Shown one piece after another: positions 9,514 to 20,300 of a stretch of 48,782 nucleotides of DNA. Position numbers and translations under genes: made by a program. The number at the start of each line of letters is the position of its first letter. Position 1 is the stretch's first letter. Source of the stretch: Phoronis australis (lineage: Eukaryota > Phoronida > Phoronidae); the NCBI GenBank assembly GCA_002633005.1, contig NMRA01001063.1, forward strand, positions 1,520 through 50,301. Reading direction: 5' to 3'. The notes beneath the pieces were generated by a model, which did not search any database, had not been told where the DNA came from, and was given only the letters and a program-made list of their open reading frames with translations.

Positions 9514-12470
9514 GGGTTAGTGTTAGGGTTAGGTTTAGGGTTAGGCCTAGGGTTAGGAGGTTTAGGGTTAGTGTTAGGTCTAGGGTTAGGTTTAGGGCTA
9601 GGGATAAGGCTAGAATTACGATTAAGGTTAGGACTAGGACTAGGGTTATTAAGGTTAGGGCTAGGGCTAGGGTTTGCGTTAGGCTTGAGGTTAGGGTTAG
9701 AGTTAGGGTTAGGGTTATGTTTAGGGATAGGGTTAGGGCTAAGGTTAGGTTTAGGGCTAGGGTTAGGGTTATGGTTAAAGTTAGGGATATGGTTAGGGTT
9801 AGGGTTAGGTTAGGGTAAGGGTTAGAGTTAGGGTGAGGGTTACGGTTGGTTTAGGGTTTTAGTTAGGGTTAGGGTTAGTGTTTGGATTTGGGTTAGGGAT
9901 AGGTTATCGTGAGTGTGTCGGTGAGGGTAAGGGTCAGGGTCACGGACAGGGTTAAGGTCAGGGTCAGGGTGAAGGTTAGGGTTATGGTTAGGATTAGGTT
10001 TAGTGTAAGGGTTAGGGTTAGGGTTAGGGTTNNNNNNNNNNNNNNNNNNNNNNNNNNNNNNNNNNNNNNNNNNNNNNNNNNNNNNNNNNNNNNNNNNNNN
10101 NNNNNNNNNNNNNNNNNNNNNNNNNNNNNNNNNNNNNNNNNNNNNNNNNNNNNNNNNNNNNNNNNNNNNNNNNNNNNGGTTGGGAATGGGGTTGGGAATG
10201 GGGTTGGGGATAGGGTTGGGGTTTGGTTTGGGGTTGGGTTGGGTTTGGGGATGAGATTTGGGTAAGGGTTAGGGTTAGGGTTGGTATTGGGTTGGGGTTG
10301 GTGTTGAGGTTGGGTTTGGGAATGGGGTTGCAGTTGGGATTGCGGTTGGGGATGGGCTTGGGTTTCGGGTTAGGTTTAGGATTAGTGTTAGGGTTAGGGT
10401 TAGTGTAAGTGTTACAATCAGGATTAGGGTTAGAGATAGGTTAGGGTTACTGTTAGGGTTACTGTTAGGTTTAGGTTTAGGGTTGGGTTAGGGATATTGT
10501 TAGGGTTAGGGTTAGGGTTAGGGTTAGGTTAAGGTTTCGTTATATGGTTAGGTTTATGGTTAGGGTTGATGTGAGGTTGGGGTTGTGGCTGAGTTAAGGG
10601 TTAGGATTTGCTTTAGGGTTAGATTAAGGGTTAGAATTTGGGTTAAGTTTAGGGTTAGGGTTACGGTTAGGGTAAAGTTTAGGGTTAGTGTTAGGGTAAG
10701 GGTGGGGTTTATGGTAAGGGATAGGGTTCGGGTAAGTGTTTGCGTTAGGATTAGTTAGGGTTATGTTTAGGGTTAGAGTTAGGGTTAGGTTTAGTTTTAG
10801 GTTTAGGGTTATGCTTAGGGTGGGGTGGGATTGGGGTTGTTGTTGGGGTTGGGTTAAGGGTAAGGGTTAGGATTTGGTTTAGGGTTAGCTTTAGTGTAAG
10901 GGTTAGTGTTAGGGTTAGGTTTAGGGTAAGGTTTAGGGTAAGGGTTAGGTTTAGTGTTAGGTTTAGGGTGAGGTTTATTGCAAGGGTTAGGATTAGAGTT
11001 AGGGATAGGGTTAGGGTAAGGGATAGGGTTAGAGTTAGGTTTAGGGTTTTAGGGTTAGGATTAGGGTTAGGTTGAGGGTGAGGTTTAGGGTTACAGTAAT
11101 GGGTATGGTTAGGGTTAGGTTTAGGGTAAGGGTTAGGGTTAGGTTGAGGGTTAGGGTTAGGTTGAGGGTTAGGGTTAGGTTGAGGGTTAGGATTAGGGTA
11201 AGGGCTAGGGTTAGGGTTAAGTTAGGGTTGGGGTCTGGGTTGCGGTTTGGAATGGGTTTGGGGTTGGAGTTGAGTTTAGGGTTAGTAATGGGTTAGTGTT
11301 AGGGCTAGGTTCAGGGTGAGGGTTAGGGTTTGGGTATGGGTAAGGTTTAGGGTTAGGTTTAGGGTTAGTGTTGGGGTTGGGAATGGGGTTGGGAATGGGA
11401 ATTGGTATGGGGTAAGGGTTAGGGTTAGGCTTAGGGTTAGTTAAGTATAAGTGTTAGCGTTAGGATTAGTGTTAGGGTTAGAGTTATGTTTAGGGTTAGA
11501 GTTAGGGTAAGGTTAAGGGTTAAGTTTTGGGTTAGGGTTATGGTTAGGGTTGGGGTGGGTTGGGGTTGTGGTTGGGGTTGGGTTAAGGGTTAAGATTTGG
11601 CTTATGGTTAGGTTTAGAGTAAGGGTTAGGGTTTGTGTTAAGTTTCCGTGAGGTTTAGGGTAAGGATTAGGATTAGGTATAGGTCTAGGGTAAGGGTTAG
11701 GGTTAGAGTTAGGTTTAGGGTTGTTAGGGTTAAGGTTAGGGTTAGGGTGAGGGTGTGGTTTAGGGTTACAGTAATGGTTATGGTTAGGTTAGGTTTAGGG
11801 TAAGGGTTAGGGTTTGGTTGAGGGTTAGGGTTAGGTTGAGGGTTAGGGTTAGATTAAGGGTTAGTGGTAGGGTTAGGTTTATTGTTAGGGTTAGGTTAGG
11901 GTTGGGCTTGGGGTTTGGAATGTGTTTGGGGTTGGAGTTGATGTTATGGTTAGGAATGGTTTAGGGTTAGGGTTAAGTTGAGGGTGAGGATTAAGGTTAG
12001 GGTAAGGGTAAGGTTTAGGATTAGGGTTAGGGTTGGGAATGGGGTTGGGGATGGGGCTTGGTTTGGGGTTGGTGTTGGGGTTGAGATTGGGGTAAGAGTT
12101 AGATTTAGGGTTGGGGTTGGTGTTGAGGTAGGGTTTGGGAATGGGGTTGGTGTTGGGAATGGGTTTGGGATTGCGGTTGGGGATGGGCTTGGGTTTGGGG
12201 TTGGGGTAAGGGTTAGGGTTAGTGTTAAGGTTAGGGTTATGTTTAGGGTGAGGGTGAGGGTTAGAGTTAGGGTTAGGGTTAGGGTTAGGGTTAGGTTAGG
12301 GTTAGGTTTAGGTTTAGGTTAGGTTTGGGTTTGTGGTTGGGATTGGGGTTGGAGTTGGGATTGGGATATGAAATGGGTTAGATATTGGGGATGGGGTTGG
12401 GGTTTGAGTTAGGGAGGGGTTGGGGTTGGGGTTGGGGTTAAGATGGGGGTTGAGGTAAGTGTTAGTGTCA
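9514..12470 (+). repeat. Long degenerate TTAGGG/TTGGGG hexamer array
   Basis: Nearly 3 kb of degenerate hexamer. It mixes TTAGGG, TTTAGGG-like and TTGGGG stretches and is broken by 146 N at 10032-10177. Phrases such as GGGTTGGGAATGGGGTTGG recur near 10178, 11370 and 12030, so longer units are duplicated. The G-rich strand is on plus throughout. Long open frames rich in V-R-V-R or G-L-G-L are the trivial translation of this repeat. Confidence 0.96.
10032..10177. other. Assembly gap (146 N)
   Basis: Unresolved bases inside the hexamer array, probably a repeat-length uncertainty. Confidence 1.
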
Positions 12471-13990
12471 GACAATTGACAGTGTTTATGTTTAAAAGGT
12501 AGCTATGCCTATAGATTGTGCGTAGATGGAGAGTGAATAATGAAATCCAGTAATTAATTTATTATATGATAACCCCTAATTAGGGAAGTGAAACCTATTG
12601 TTAATTAAGTAATCAACTACAAAGAGTAACTACGCTAGCACCCTCTTTAAAGATTACTTTAATCAATCAACCAAAATAACCAAATGTCTTATCTGCTATC
12701 CAAGCTAGGACTCTCCACTTGTTGGATGACTGTCCTGTTGGTGAATCTTCGAACTACACACACTGTATAGCGACAGTGTACTTGCTGTTCACCGTCTCTG
12801 GTGATACAACACTTGCAGGCAATTTCGTCTACACGCGATTCTTCTTGCTGGTCACAGTCTCTGGCTGATGACGCAACACTTCAGGTAGTATCTTACTACC
12901 CACAATGCAAGTGACAAGCTCTTAGTTAACTTCCTGTTCGTTAACCCTTGCCCTTGCGGTGGCACTGAATAGTTAGGTTGTGGCCGCGGCCAATTTGCAC
13001 TCCCAAAATGTTAAAATCTAGGGCTAGGCCAGGCTTGGGGGCATTTTTCAATTAGGTATTGTGTGTAGGCCAAGTGAATGTTTTTTTGTATTTGTGAACA
13101 TGCTGGGAATGAAAAAAGGCCAGATGGTGGCCCCCTGTTGCAGTTGTGCATTGCTGTGTAGCAACTGAGAAATTGGCCGCGATTTCAGGTAGCCCTCAAA
13201 CAAGCCAGATTTGAAAAAAAATAGTTGGTTGACAGTACTTTTGGACCACATTTTTGGAATCGGTAGGAAATTTGCTTTCGGAATCTAATGTTGGCTTTAG
13301 TCGAGCATCGGCAGGAAAGTGGTGATTTTGGGGTGAAAAGTGCCGATTTTGCATTTTTGCCCTCATTTTTCTAATTTCGGCTTGATTTCTACTGGGAGTG
13401 AATGGGTCAAAAATACAAGAGAGAATAAAGTTTCTGTGCTCATCTGTAGGGCTTGTGATGTGAAATGACTCAAAGCATTTCCTTATTTGCATGCAGTTTT
13501 TGACAAAGTGAAGAAAGGGTGAAGAGTGCATAGACGTGTGTTCTGACAGGCAAACCCCTGTGAGAACTGTTCTGTGCCTCCTTGCCAAGATCCTTTCTAG
13601 AATCTTCCACGAGATGGCTCTGTCGTATAATTTCCTCTGTACACTGTAGCAAGTGTTTATGCTTCAACTACTATAGCGCATCTAATTATCTTGTGGATTT
13701 CAGCCCATAATATAACATTCTACTTATTTAGTGATTGGCTAATAAAAACCACATGATCATATCCAATCATATTATTGTCTGTTACAATTTGTTCTCAGAA
13801 TTTTCTAGAATCTCTACAGTACTTTAACCCCAAAACCCAAAGTTGTAAACACCATCTAAAAATAGATTTAGACGTTAAAGTACATGTCAACAAGTCTGAC
13901 CACATGATTTAAAAGTACATATGCACAAATTTTGGGCAACTTAAAATGGATCTATTCTTACTAATTACTTAATCAATATTTATTCTGATA
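12471..13990. other. Non-satellite island between hexamer arrays
   Basis: About 1.5 kb of ordinary AT-rich sequence flanked on both sides by degenerate TTAGGG. The longest frame is a 130-residue minus-strand stretch (13196-13588) with no recognisable domain. Abrupt edges on both sides suggest an inserted mobile sequence, but I found no terminal repeats or target duplication that would define one. Confidence 0.5.
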
Positions 13991-15005
13991 GTTAGGGTTA
14001 GGTTTAGGGTTGGGGTGGGGGTTGGGGTTAGGGCTAGTGTTAGAGTTAGGGTTAGGGTTAGGTTAGGGTTGGGGTTTGGGTTTGGGTTCGCCTTGGTTTG
14101 GGTTTGGGGTTGGGGTTTGAAATGGGGTTGGGTTTGGGAATGGGGTTGGGGTTGTGCTTGGGATTGGGGTTGAGTATGGGGTTGGGCATGGGGGTGGGGT
14201 TGGTGTGGGGTTGGGGTAAAGATCAGGGTTAGGGTTAGGTTTAGGGTTTGGGTTATGGTTAGGGTTAGTGAAAGGGTAAGGGTTAGGGTAAGGGTTAGGG
14301 TTTGGGTAAGGGTTAGAGTTTAGATAAGGGTTAGGGTTAGGTTTAGGGTGAGGGTGAGGGTTAGGGTTTGTTTAAGGGTTATGTTTAGGGTTATGTTAAG
14401 GGTTAAGGTTAGGGTAAGGGTTAGGTTGAGGGATAGGGTTAGGGTTGGGCTTGGGGTTAGGGTTCGGTTGTTGGGTTTGGGAATGGGGTTGGGGTTGGTA
14501 ATGGGTTTGGGGTTGGGGGATGGGATTGGGGTTGTTGTTATGGTTGGAATTAAGGTTAGGGATAGAGTTAGGGTTAGGACTAGGGTTATTGTTAGGGCAA
14601 GGTTTAGGTTAAGGTTAAGGTTAGGGTTCAGGGTGATGTTTAGGTTTAGGGTTGGAGTTAGGGTTAAGGTTAGGCTTAGTGTTAAGGTTAGTGTTAAGGT
14701 TACTGTTAGGGTTAGGTTTAGGGTTAGGCTTATCGTTAGGGTAAGGTTTAGGGTTAGGGTAAGGCTTAGGTTTAGTGTTAGGGTTAGTTTTAGCTTTGGT
14801 GTAAGTGTTAGGGATAGTGTTAGGGTTAGTCTTAGGATTAGGCTCAGGGTTAGGGTTAAGGTTAGGTTTAGGGTTAGGCTTAGGGTTAGTGTTTGGGTTG
14901 GGGTTAGGGTTAGGATTACGGTGAGGGTTAGGGTTGGGGTTGGGGTTGGGTTTTAGGGTTGGGTTTGGTGTTGGGGTTAGGGTTGGGGTTTGATTTGGGT
15001 TTGTG
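13991..15005 (+). repeat. Degenerate TTAGGG/TTGGGG hexamer array
   Basis: About 1 kb of hexamer satellite, again with the G-rich strand on plus. It ends at TTTGTGGATTGGCCAGTG, where CTCCAGTGGC monomers restart. Confidence 0.95.
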
Positions 15006-15340
15006 GATTGGCCAGTGACCTCCAGTGGCCTCCATTGGTCTCCACAACGCCTCATTGGGTTTTAGGGACCTTCATTGTCCTCCCAGGGCCCCAGTGGTCT
15101 CCAGAGGTCCCCATTGACCTACAGTGGCCTCCAGTGGCCTTTGCCGTGGCCTCCAGAGGCCCACAGTGGCCTCCAGAGGGCTCCAGTGGCCTCCAATGGC
15201 TTGTAGTAGCCTCCAGTGGCCTCCACTTCTCTCCAGTGTCCTGCAATGGCCGCCAGTGGCCTCCAGGGGCGTCCAGTGGCCCCCATTGGCCTCCAGTGTC
15301 CCTCGGTGGTTTCCAGGGGCCTCAACTGGCGCCACTGCAA
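15006..15340. repeat. 10-bp minisatellite, CTCCAGTGGC subtype
   Basis: The last 10-bp array of the satellite domain, with monomers CTCCAGTGGC, CTCCAGAGGC and similar. Confidence 0.92.
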
Positions 15341-15405
15341 AGGCCAATGGAGGCAACGGAAGGTCACTGGAGCCCTCTGGAGGCCACTGGAGTTCCCTGC
15401 TAGCC
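15341..15405. repeat. Inverted 10-bp monomers at the satellite edge
   Basis: A short run reading GGAGGCCACTGGAG, the reverse complement of the CTCCAGTGGC monomer, immediately after the forward array. It forms a small inverted repeat at the boundary with unique DNA. Confidence 0.75.
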
Positions 15406-15878
15406 AGAGGCAGACATCCAGCACTAGTTGGTCTTCTTTGGTGCTGGTTTGTGTGAGCAGCCGTCACTACTTATAGTGTAAAAAAGTTTTAACGTCATTT
15501 TACCATGCTCGAAGCATTGGTGAGGGTCTTTTTCTAAAAACTACCTCTCGTTTGCAATCTTTTTCATTGATTGTCTTACTTACTTTTTAAACGTGTCAGG
15601 TATGCGAAATGATGATCATCATTTATGAATTACATTCTTTATCGTTTGATTCTGCTGTAATCATGCACCATCAAGAACTGTCGAAGGCTTTTCAAATGAT
15701 ATTACTCTTGTGCACTTCGGTTTGAAAACGGAGGAGTTGCAAAAACTTTTCGTGACACTGAATTCGATGGCAATAACCAACACCGGAACAAACGAATGGA
15801 AACAAATGCAACGCATGCGCATTGCAACCTTAGCAGCTAGAGATCGAAGTTGGCATTCCAGGGCTAGAATTTAGTGCC
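15406..15878. other. Unique intergenic DNA
   Basis: No gene, repeat array or mobile-element end recognised. Confidence 0.4.
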
Positions 15879-16274
15879 CGATTGCACGAAACAGTCCCAA
15901 ATAGGGTTCCGTAAATCTTTTGCGTGTTTGTTTTGTTCTATACTCAGAGGCGTAGCATTTTTTCTATCAGTTTACCTTTATTATGAGCTCTCCTTTTACT
16001 AATGAGATTTTCTAATAATAGTCTATAACTGAAAATTGAGCCTTTAATTCCATTAAAATATTTAGGGACTAAATTAGGAGCGTTGCAGGAAAAGAGACTT
16101 TCTAATTTTAAATAATATTGAGAATTTAGCATAGTGTTTACTTTCGGTTTTGTATCAAAGTCAAATATTAATTTAGTAATGAGACTCAAACAGCATAAGA
16201 AATGACACAAGTTTTTTCACAAGTCCATAAATACGCTGCAGATTTAGGGAACTAGGTTAAGTTTCATGCAACCG
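15879..16274. mobile_element. MITE-like element with about 38-bp imperfect TIRs
   Basis: The left end (CGATTGCACGAAACAGTCCC, continuing to CGTAAATC) is matched by the inverted right end (16236-16274, GATTTAGGGAACT through CATGCAACCG). The interior is AT-rich with no coding capacity. A related left end and interior recur at 32109-32345. No clear target duplication was found, so the superfamily is unknown. Confidence 0.6.
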
Positions 16275-16770
16275 ACCACCGTGCCCCTAATCAACCAAAT
16301 CCAGATGCATCTATGAAGAACTTAAAAAGGCATGGAACGCGAAAACTCGTAAAAATACCTTCAAACAGATCGTGGTGAATCTCCGTCTTGGGGATGCTGA
16401 CACGAGAATTATTATTATTTCACGAATTTCTAAAAAAGTCGTCATATTCACTATTTTGGAACATAGACGAAAATAAGTCTTTTTCATCTCAATGTAGTTT
16501 TCAAGTTTGCCGCCATAAGGGATTACAGTTAATGGATAGTTTCTTTTTGGAAACTAAATGAGAAATGATATGACATCAACGGAAAATCTTTGCGAACAAA
16601 TCGTAAAAATCTGGTGAATAGTTTGACTTTTGTTTTATTGGCAGAGAACCATTTTGAATAACGCAATTTAGTCTGTTTTTTACGTTGTATGCCACTTTAA
16701 GGTCTGCTAGTATTCTTTGACATGCAGTAGGCGTAACAAGTTTCATGTTAGGCAGTAGAGTCGGAAGTTT
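16275..16770. other. Intergenic DNA upstream of the promoter
   Basis: No coding or repeat structure seen. Confidence 0.4.
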
Positions 16771-16777
16771 GTATGTG

Positions 16778-16785
16778 TGACGTCA
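16778..16785 (+). promoter_or_regulatory. Consensus cAMP response element (TGACGTCA)
   Basis: A perfect 8-bp palindromic CRE. It lies 14 bp upstream of a TATA box and about 112 bp upstream of a start codon that opens a signal peptide. CRE plus TATA architecture is common in regulated genes such as neuropeptide and hormone precursors. cAMP/CREB control is an inference from spacing and sequence only. Confidence 0.6.
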
Positions 16786-16798
16786 CAACGATAACGCT

Positions 16799-16804
16799 TA
16801 TAAA
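16799..16804 (+). promoter_or_regulatory. TATA box of the secreted-protein gene
   Basis: TATAAA placed so that transcription would begin around 16830, leaving a short 5' leader before the ATG at 16897. Confidence 0.6.
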
Positions 16805-16896
16805 GTACAGCATGACCCACAACACTGAATCAGTTGGTGAATATCAGTTGAGAGCAATTAGAGAGAAGCGCATAATTGTATAAGTGGTCTTTCAAG

Positions 16897-16978
16897 ATGG
16901 CAAAGCTGAAACTGTACAAGTCATTGCTTGGGACTATTCATACTATTTGTATTCTTCAAAATGTTTTCTGTATTCCAA
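16897..16978 (+). CDS. Exon 1 of secreted coiled-coil gene: signal peptide
   Basis: The ATG at 16897 opens 27 codons reading as a classic signal peptide. There is a short Lys-containing N-region (MAKLKLYK), a hydrophobic core (SLLGTIHTICILQNVF) and a likely cleavage area at Cys-Ile-Pro. The exon stops in phase 1 at CCAA|GTAAGT, a near-perfect donor. The start is chosen because it is preceded by a CRE and a TATA box and because the next exon (18408) fits the phase. With the exons below the gene gives 360 codons with no internal stop. The family is not recognised; neuropeptide-like or matrix roles are both open. Confidence 0.65.
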
Positions 16979-18407
16979 GTAAGTTTTTAGAATTCATTTT
17001 GCTAGTACTAGACTGATCCCAGTTCAAGGCATGCCTACATATGAGTTGGCTTCGTATCGAGTGCTGTTAGTCTTTTTAAGCACGCTAGGCAATTGCGATT
17101 AGACTATATCTGTTGATCCGGTAGAAGCTGCTCAAGGCAACATTTTAACTCAATATTGATAATGCTAAGTGTTCAAAGATATAACATAGAGCATCCTTTT
17201 TATAAAGAGCACTTCAAGTATTGTAATTAAATACTGTAAACAACATATTTAGATATTGGAAAGCTGAGAAAACATTGTTAGGCGAATGTGAATTAACGTG
17301 TGGACCGTTATATTCTGCACGGGCTCCAGGTTGGAACACACGCTGATCTAATCTAGACTTACATATTTTGATTCATCGAGTTCTTGTCTCGACTCTTAGT
17401 TAGTGATCACATGTAGTAGAGTAGCCCGTCGCGTCATGCAATGTCGTGTTCATTTTTGGATATTTATAAACTTGATCAATCTACAGACCTATTTATGAGA
17501 CCCCAAAAACGCCGTCGGCTGGCCGTTACTTCGAAAGTTGGATCCGCCAGTGCAACCCTCTCACTCTGTCATGGGCCTAACAGGGTGAGGGTGTGTACAA
17601 ATGGACGCGTACTAGTATGGTACATATGCTTGAAAAATTCAACACGAAGAAAACATCTGTCTTTTGCTACTCAGCGCGTGTCGCAGGCTCTTGAATGATC
17701 TATTTTTAACTTGTGCTCAAGCCCTTCGAGCTATTCGTGGCTTGGGCTGAGTTCTACCAACGTGTGCCGTTGTGTTTTAGTGTCTGTTAACTTACGTTTG
17801 CCGAAAAGAACATTCAGTAACATAGGTAACTCCCAAACCCAATTGTTTGGTGACAACGCCTTGACAAGTCAATAGATGTTAAGCTTTGTAACTAAATACA
17901 TTTTTTTGTTCTTACAATTCAAATATATTACGCCTTACCTTTACCTAATGGAGCTCTAATTTGCTACAATTAGAGAAATTATCACACAGGTACACGTATG
18001 TAAATGTGTTTTCGTTTAGAGGGATATTATCGGTTTTATGGCCACAAAATGCATTTTGGTATTATTGTTGGATGGGATAAACTTCTCGTAGTTATTAGCT
18101 TTGACCTGTGCTATACGATAACAAATCCTGTTGTGTTCTGAATTTGTGACTTTATTACAAATTGTCAAGTCTCGCCGTTGTCTTCCAGTCATTCTCTGAT
18201 ATCAAGACCGGTGACTACCAATTGAACATGTTAAAATTACTCGCTTATTTATCGACACGGCAGCTGAGCGTCACATTTTGACCGCATGGGTTATAGATTT
18301 GATTCCACCCTGAGACCTCAAAATGTTACTTAGTCTCGCCTATAACGTCCCTTCAAAATGAGACCAATTTTGATCCAACATAAACTTAAACCTTTCGACA
18401 TTTTCAG

Positions 18408-18442
18408 TGTATGCCGATCGAAGAACAGCTTCAGATGAGAGG
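18408..18442 (+). CDS. Exon 2 of secreted coiled-coil gene
   Basis: A 35-nt exon between a good acceptor (ACATTTTCAG) and a good donor (AGG|GTATGT). It enters in phase 1 and leaves in phase 0. Joined to exon 1 it adds the short polar stretch MYADRRTASDER. It is the only small segment I found in the 3.3 kb between exons 1 and 3 that converts phase 1 to phase 0, which is what the following microexons need. It contains dibasic RR, but no amidation Gly, so peptide processing is only a possibility. Confidence 0.5.
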
Positions 18443-18486
18443 GTATGTATGCATAATAGTTACCATCGTACACTATAAATATATTT

Positions 18487-18600
18487 ATTTCATAGGCCTC
18501 CCTTGTTTTGAAACCACAAATTCACAACTGTACAAAGACATTCATTTCATAGGCCTCCCTTGTTTTGAAACCATAAATTCACAACTTTACAATGACGCTC
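18487..18600 (+). repeat. Two-copy 57-bp tandem duplication
   Basis: The unit starting CATAGGCCTCCCTTG is present at 18491 and 18548 with a few differences. It is intronic, 48 bp downstream of exon 2. Confidence 0.85.
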
Positions 18601-20042
18601 ACAGTCAGTAAATACACACGCATGTGCTACAAAGATTATAAAACAAACGGTGCTTAATTTCATTGCCAAGAAATATGTTTTGCCACCTCATTTAAGACTA
18701 GAATTTCATTTGATGTCAGAACAGTGTGCATCTGTTCAGGACTATATTCTTTCCTTAAAGATTCTGGTAATGTACATTGTCTAAGGTTTTCCAGCATTTC
18801 ACAACGACAGAGAAAATGGTACACATCTGCGATCTCACCATTTAGACACAATTCATAATATCTGTGTTTGCGTTTCACAAGTCATAAACTGATAATTAGG
18901 CACTGTGTCGTGAAAGGTTGTGTGTTTTACCAGAGCAAAACCTTGAAACAAAGGTTCACTTGATAAGTTTCCATATTCATACCGTCTCTACGAATTGCCG
19001 GGAGATACCACGGTCTTAGCAAAGACTGGTCTTGCAACATTTGATAACACGGGCCCTCATAGCGTAAATTTCAACATCATCGTTTAGACATGCAGCAAGC
19101 AGGGGTGGAGGTAAATGTCAATATTATTTATCGTGTACTCATTTCTGTTGATTCAGACTTCAACAGGCGACTTACAAAATAATAGCAAAGTTGAAACATG
19201 GAGCACCTTACAGGGGCGGATCCATGATTTTTAATTAGGGGGTCAGGCAGAGTATTAGCCAGGATTTTGCCCGTCAGACGTTCGCACGACCCAATTGTGA
19301 AATGGAATCTGGGAGAATTTTAGGGGGAGCCATGGCAACCTTGGCCCCCCCTCTAAATAAAATTTACTAACTCTCTTTACTCGTTCGAAATTGTGAGACG
19401 TCAGAGGATTTCAGATTTGATTCGTTAGAGCTATGAATCAATGGAGATTTTGTTTGTAATTGTTGAGGAGCTCAATTAACAAGCACGTGAACTATGTCTG
19501 TTATTTAATGAGATACACATAAATAGCAACGTTGTCATGATGTTATCAGCCGTAGATGATTTATTCTGGTGTTAAGTTTTATTAAGCATCACTATCTCCA
19601 CCCTTTACAACAAATATGCATGTTGTTGTATTTACGTGAGGTCATCTTGGTGAAAATTTGAAACGTGTAGTGGAACAGTTAGTACCTTTATCTAAAGATT
19701 ACTCACAAACAGATAACTTTGGAGAGAAGTTTTGTCAAACAATACGGGCGTACAAAGTGTGTGGGAGATGGTAAGGGTAAATTGAAACAACAGAATTTAT
19801 CTGCGCTATGATATTTTCGTATTCACCTTTGGCTATGGCTCAGTAAGATTTTCTTGTTTTATAAACTCGCTTTGCTGAGAGAAACAAAAGAAACAATGAC
19901 AAATGTGCTCATATGAGTACATAACGATTTCAAAAACGCCTATTAAGTCCCTATCCCGTGTTCTCAAACATAGCTGTATGGAGTTATTATTGGGTAAAAC
20001 CGGTCGCGTTAATACCCACTGCTAGCATTAGTATTACAATTA
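18601..20042. other. Intronic DNA (part of intron 2)
   Basis: No coding exon recognised. It contains a single hAT-like terminus near 19211, annotated separately. Confidence 0.4.
19211..19365. mobile_element. hAT-like terminal fragment
   Basis: Begins CAGGGGCGGATCCATG, close to the hAT terminus CAGGGGCGGATCTACG used by the elements at 23014 and 37711, followed by a G-rich stretch and ending in a C-rich stretch near 19355. No inverted partner or target duplication was identified, so it is a fragment or a diverged short relative. Confidence 0.4.
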
Positions 20043-20082
20043 TCACCACCACCACCAGTCATAATCATCATCATCGACATCA

Positions 20083-20113
<31 letters not shown>

Positions 20114-20143
20114 CATCACCATCATCATCATCCTCATCAACAC
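20043..20143. repeat. CAT/CAC trinucleotide microsatellite
   Basis: About 100 bp of (CAT)n with interspersed CAC and CAA. It gives poly-His or poly-Met frames that are not genes. It lies about 137 bp upstream of microexon 3. Confidence 0.97.
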
Positions 20144-20279
20144 TATTACAATTATTTTTGTCACCACAGTACTATTATTGAATGATAATGTGCATTTGCT
20201 TACTATGATATTGTTATTACACTTACCGCATATCGCTACTAACGCTGCTGAAAGCAATTTTCTGTTTTATGCCTTCCAG

Positions 20280-20300
20280 GTGATGAATCTGAAAGATAAG
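20280..20300 (+). CDS. Exon 3: 21-nt heptad microexon VMNLKDK
   Basis: Exactly seven codons between a pyrimidine-rich acceptor (TTTTATGCCTTCCAG) and the donor AAG|GTAAGC, phase 0 on both sides. The heptad has Val at position 1 and Leu at position 4, the a and d positions of a coiled coil. Skipping or including it would keep both the reading frame and the heptad register. It follows exon 2 in phase. Confidence 0.55.

Noticed and set aside
13196-13588. A 130-residue minus frame in the non-satellite island.
   Set aside because: No recognisable domain, low-complexity start and no support on either side. Kept only as part of the island description.
9508-14956. Frames rich in VRVRV, GLGLGL or LTLTLT.
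   Set aside because: Direct translation of degenerate TTAGGG/TTGGGG repeats.
19958-20257. Poly-His (plus) and poly-Met (minus) frames.
   Set aside because: They come from the CAT trinucleotide microsatellite.
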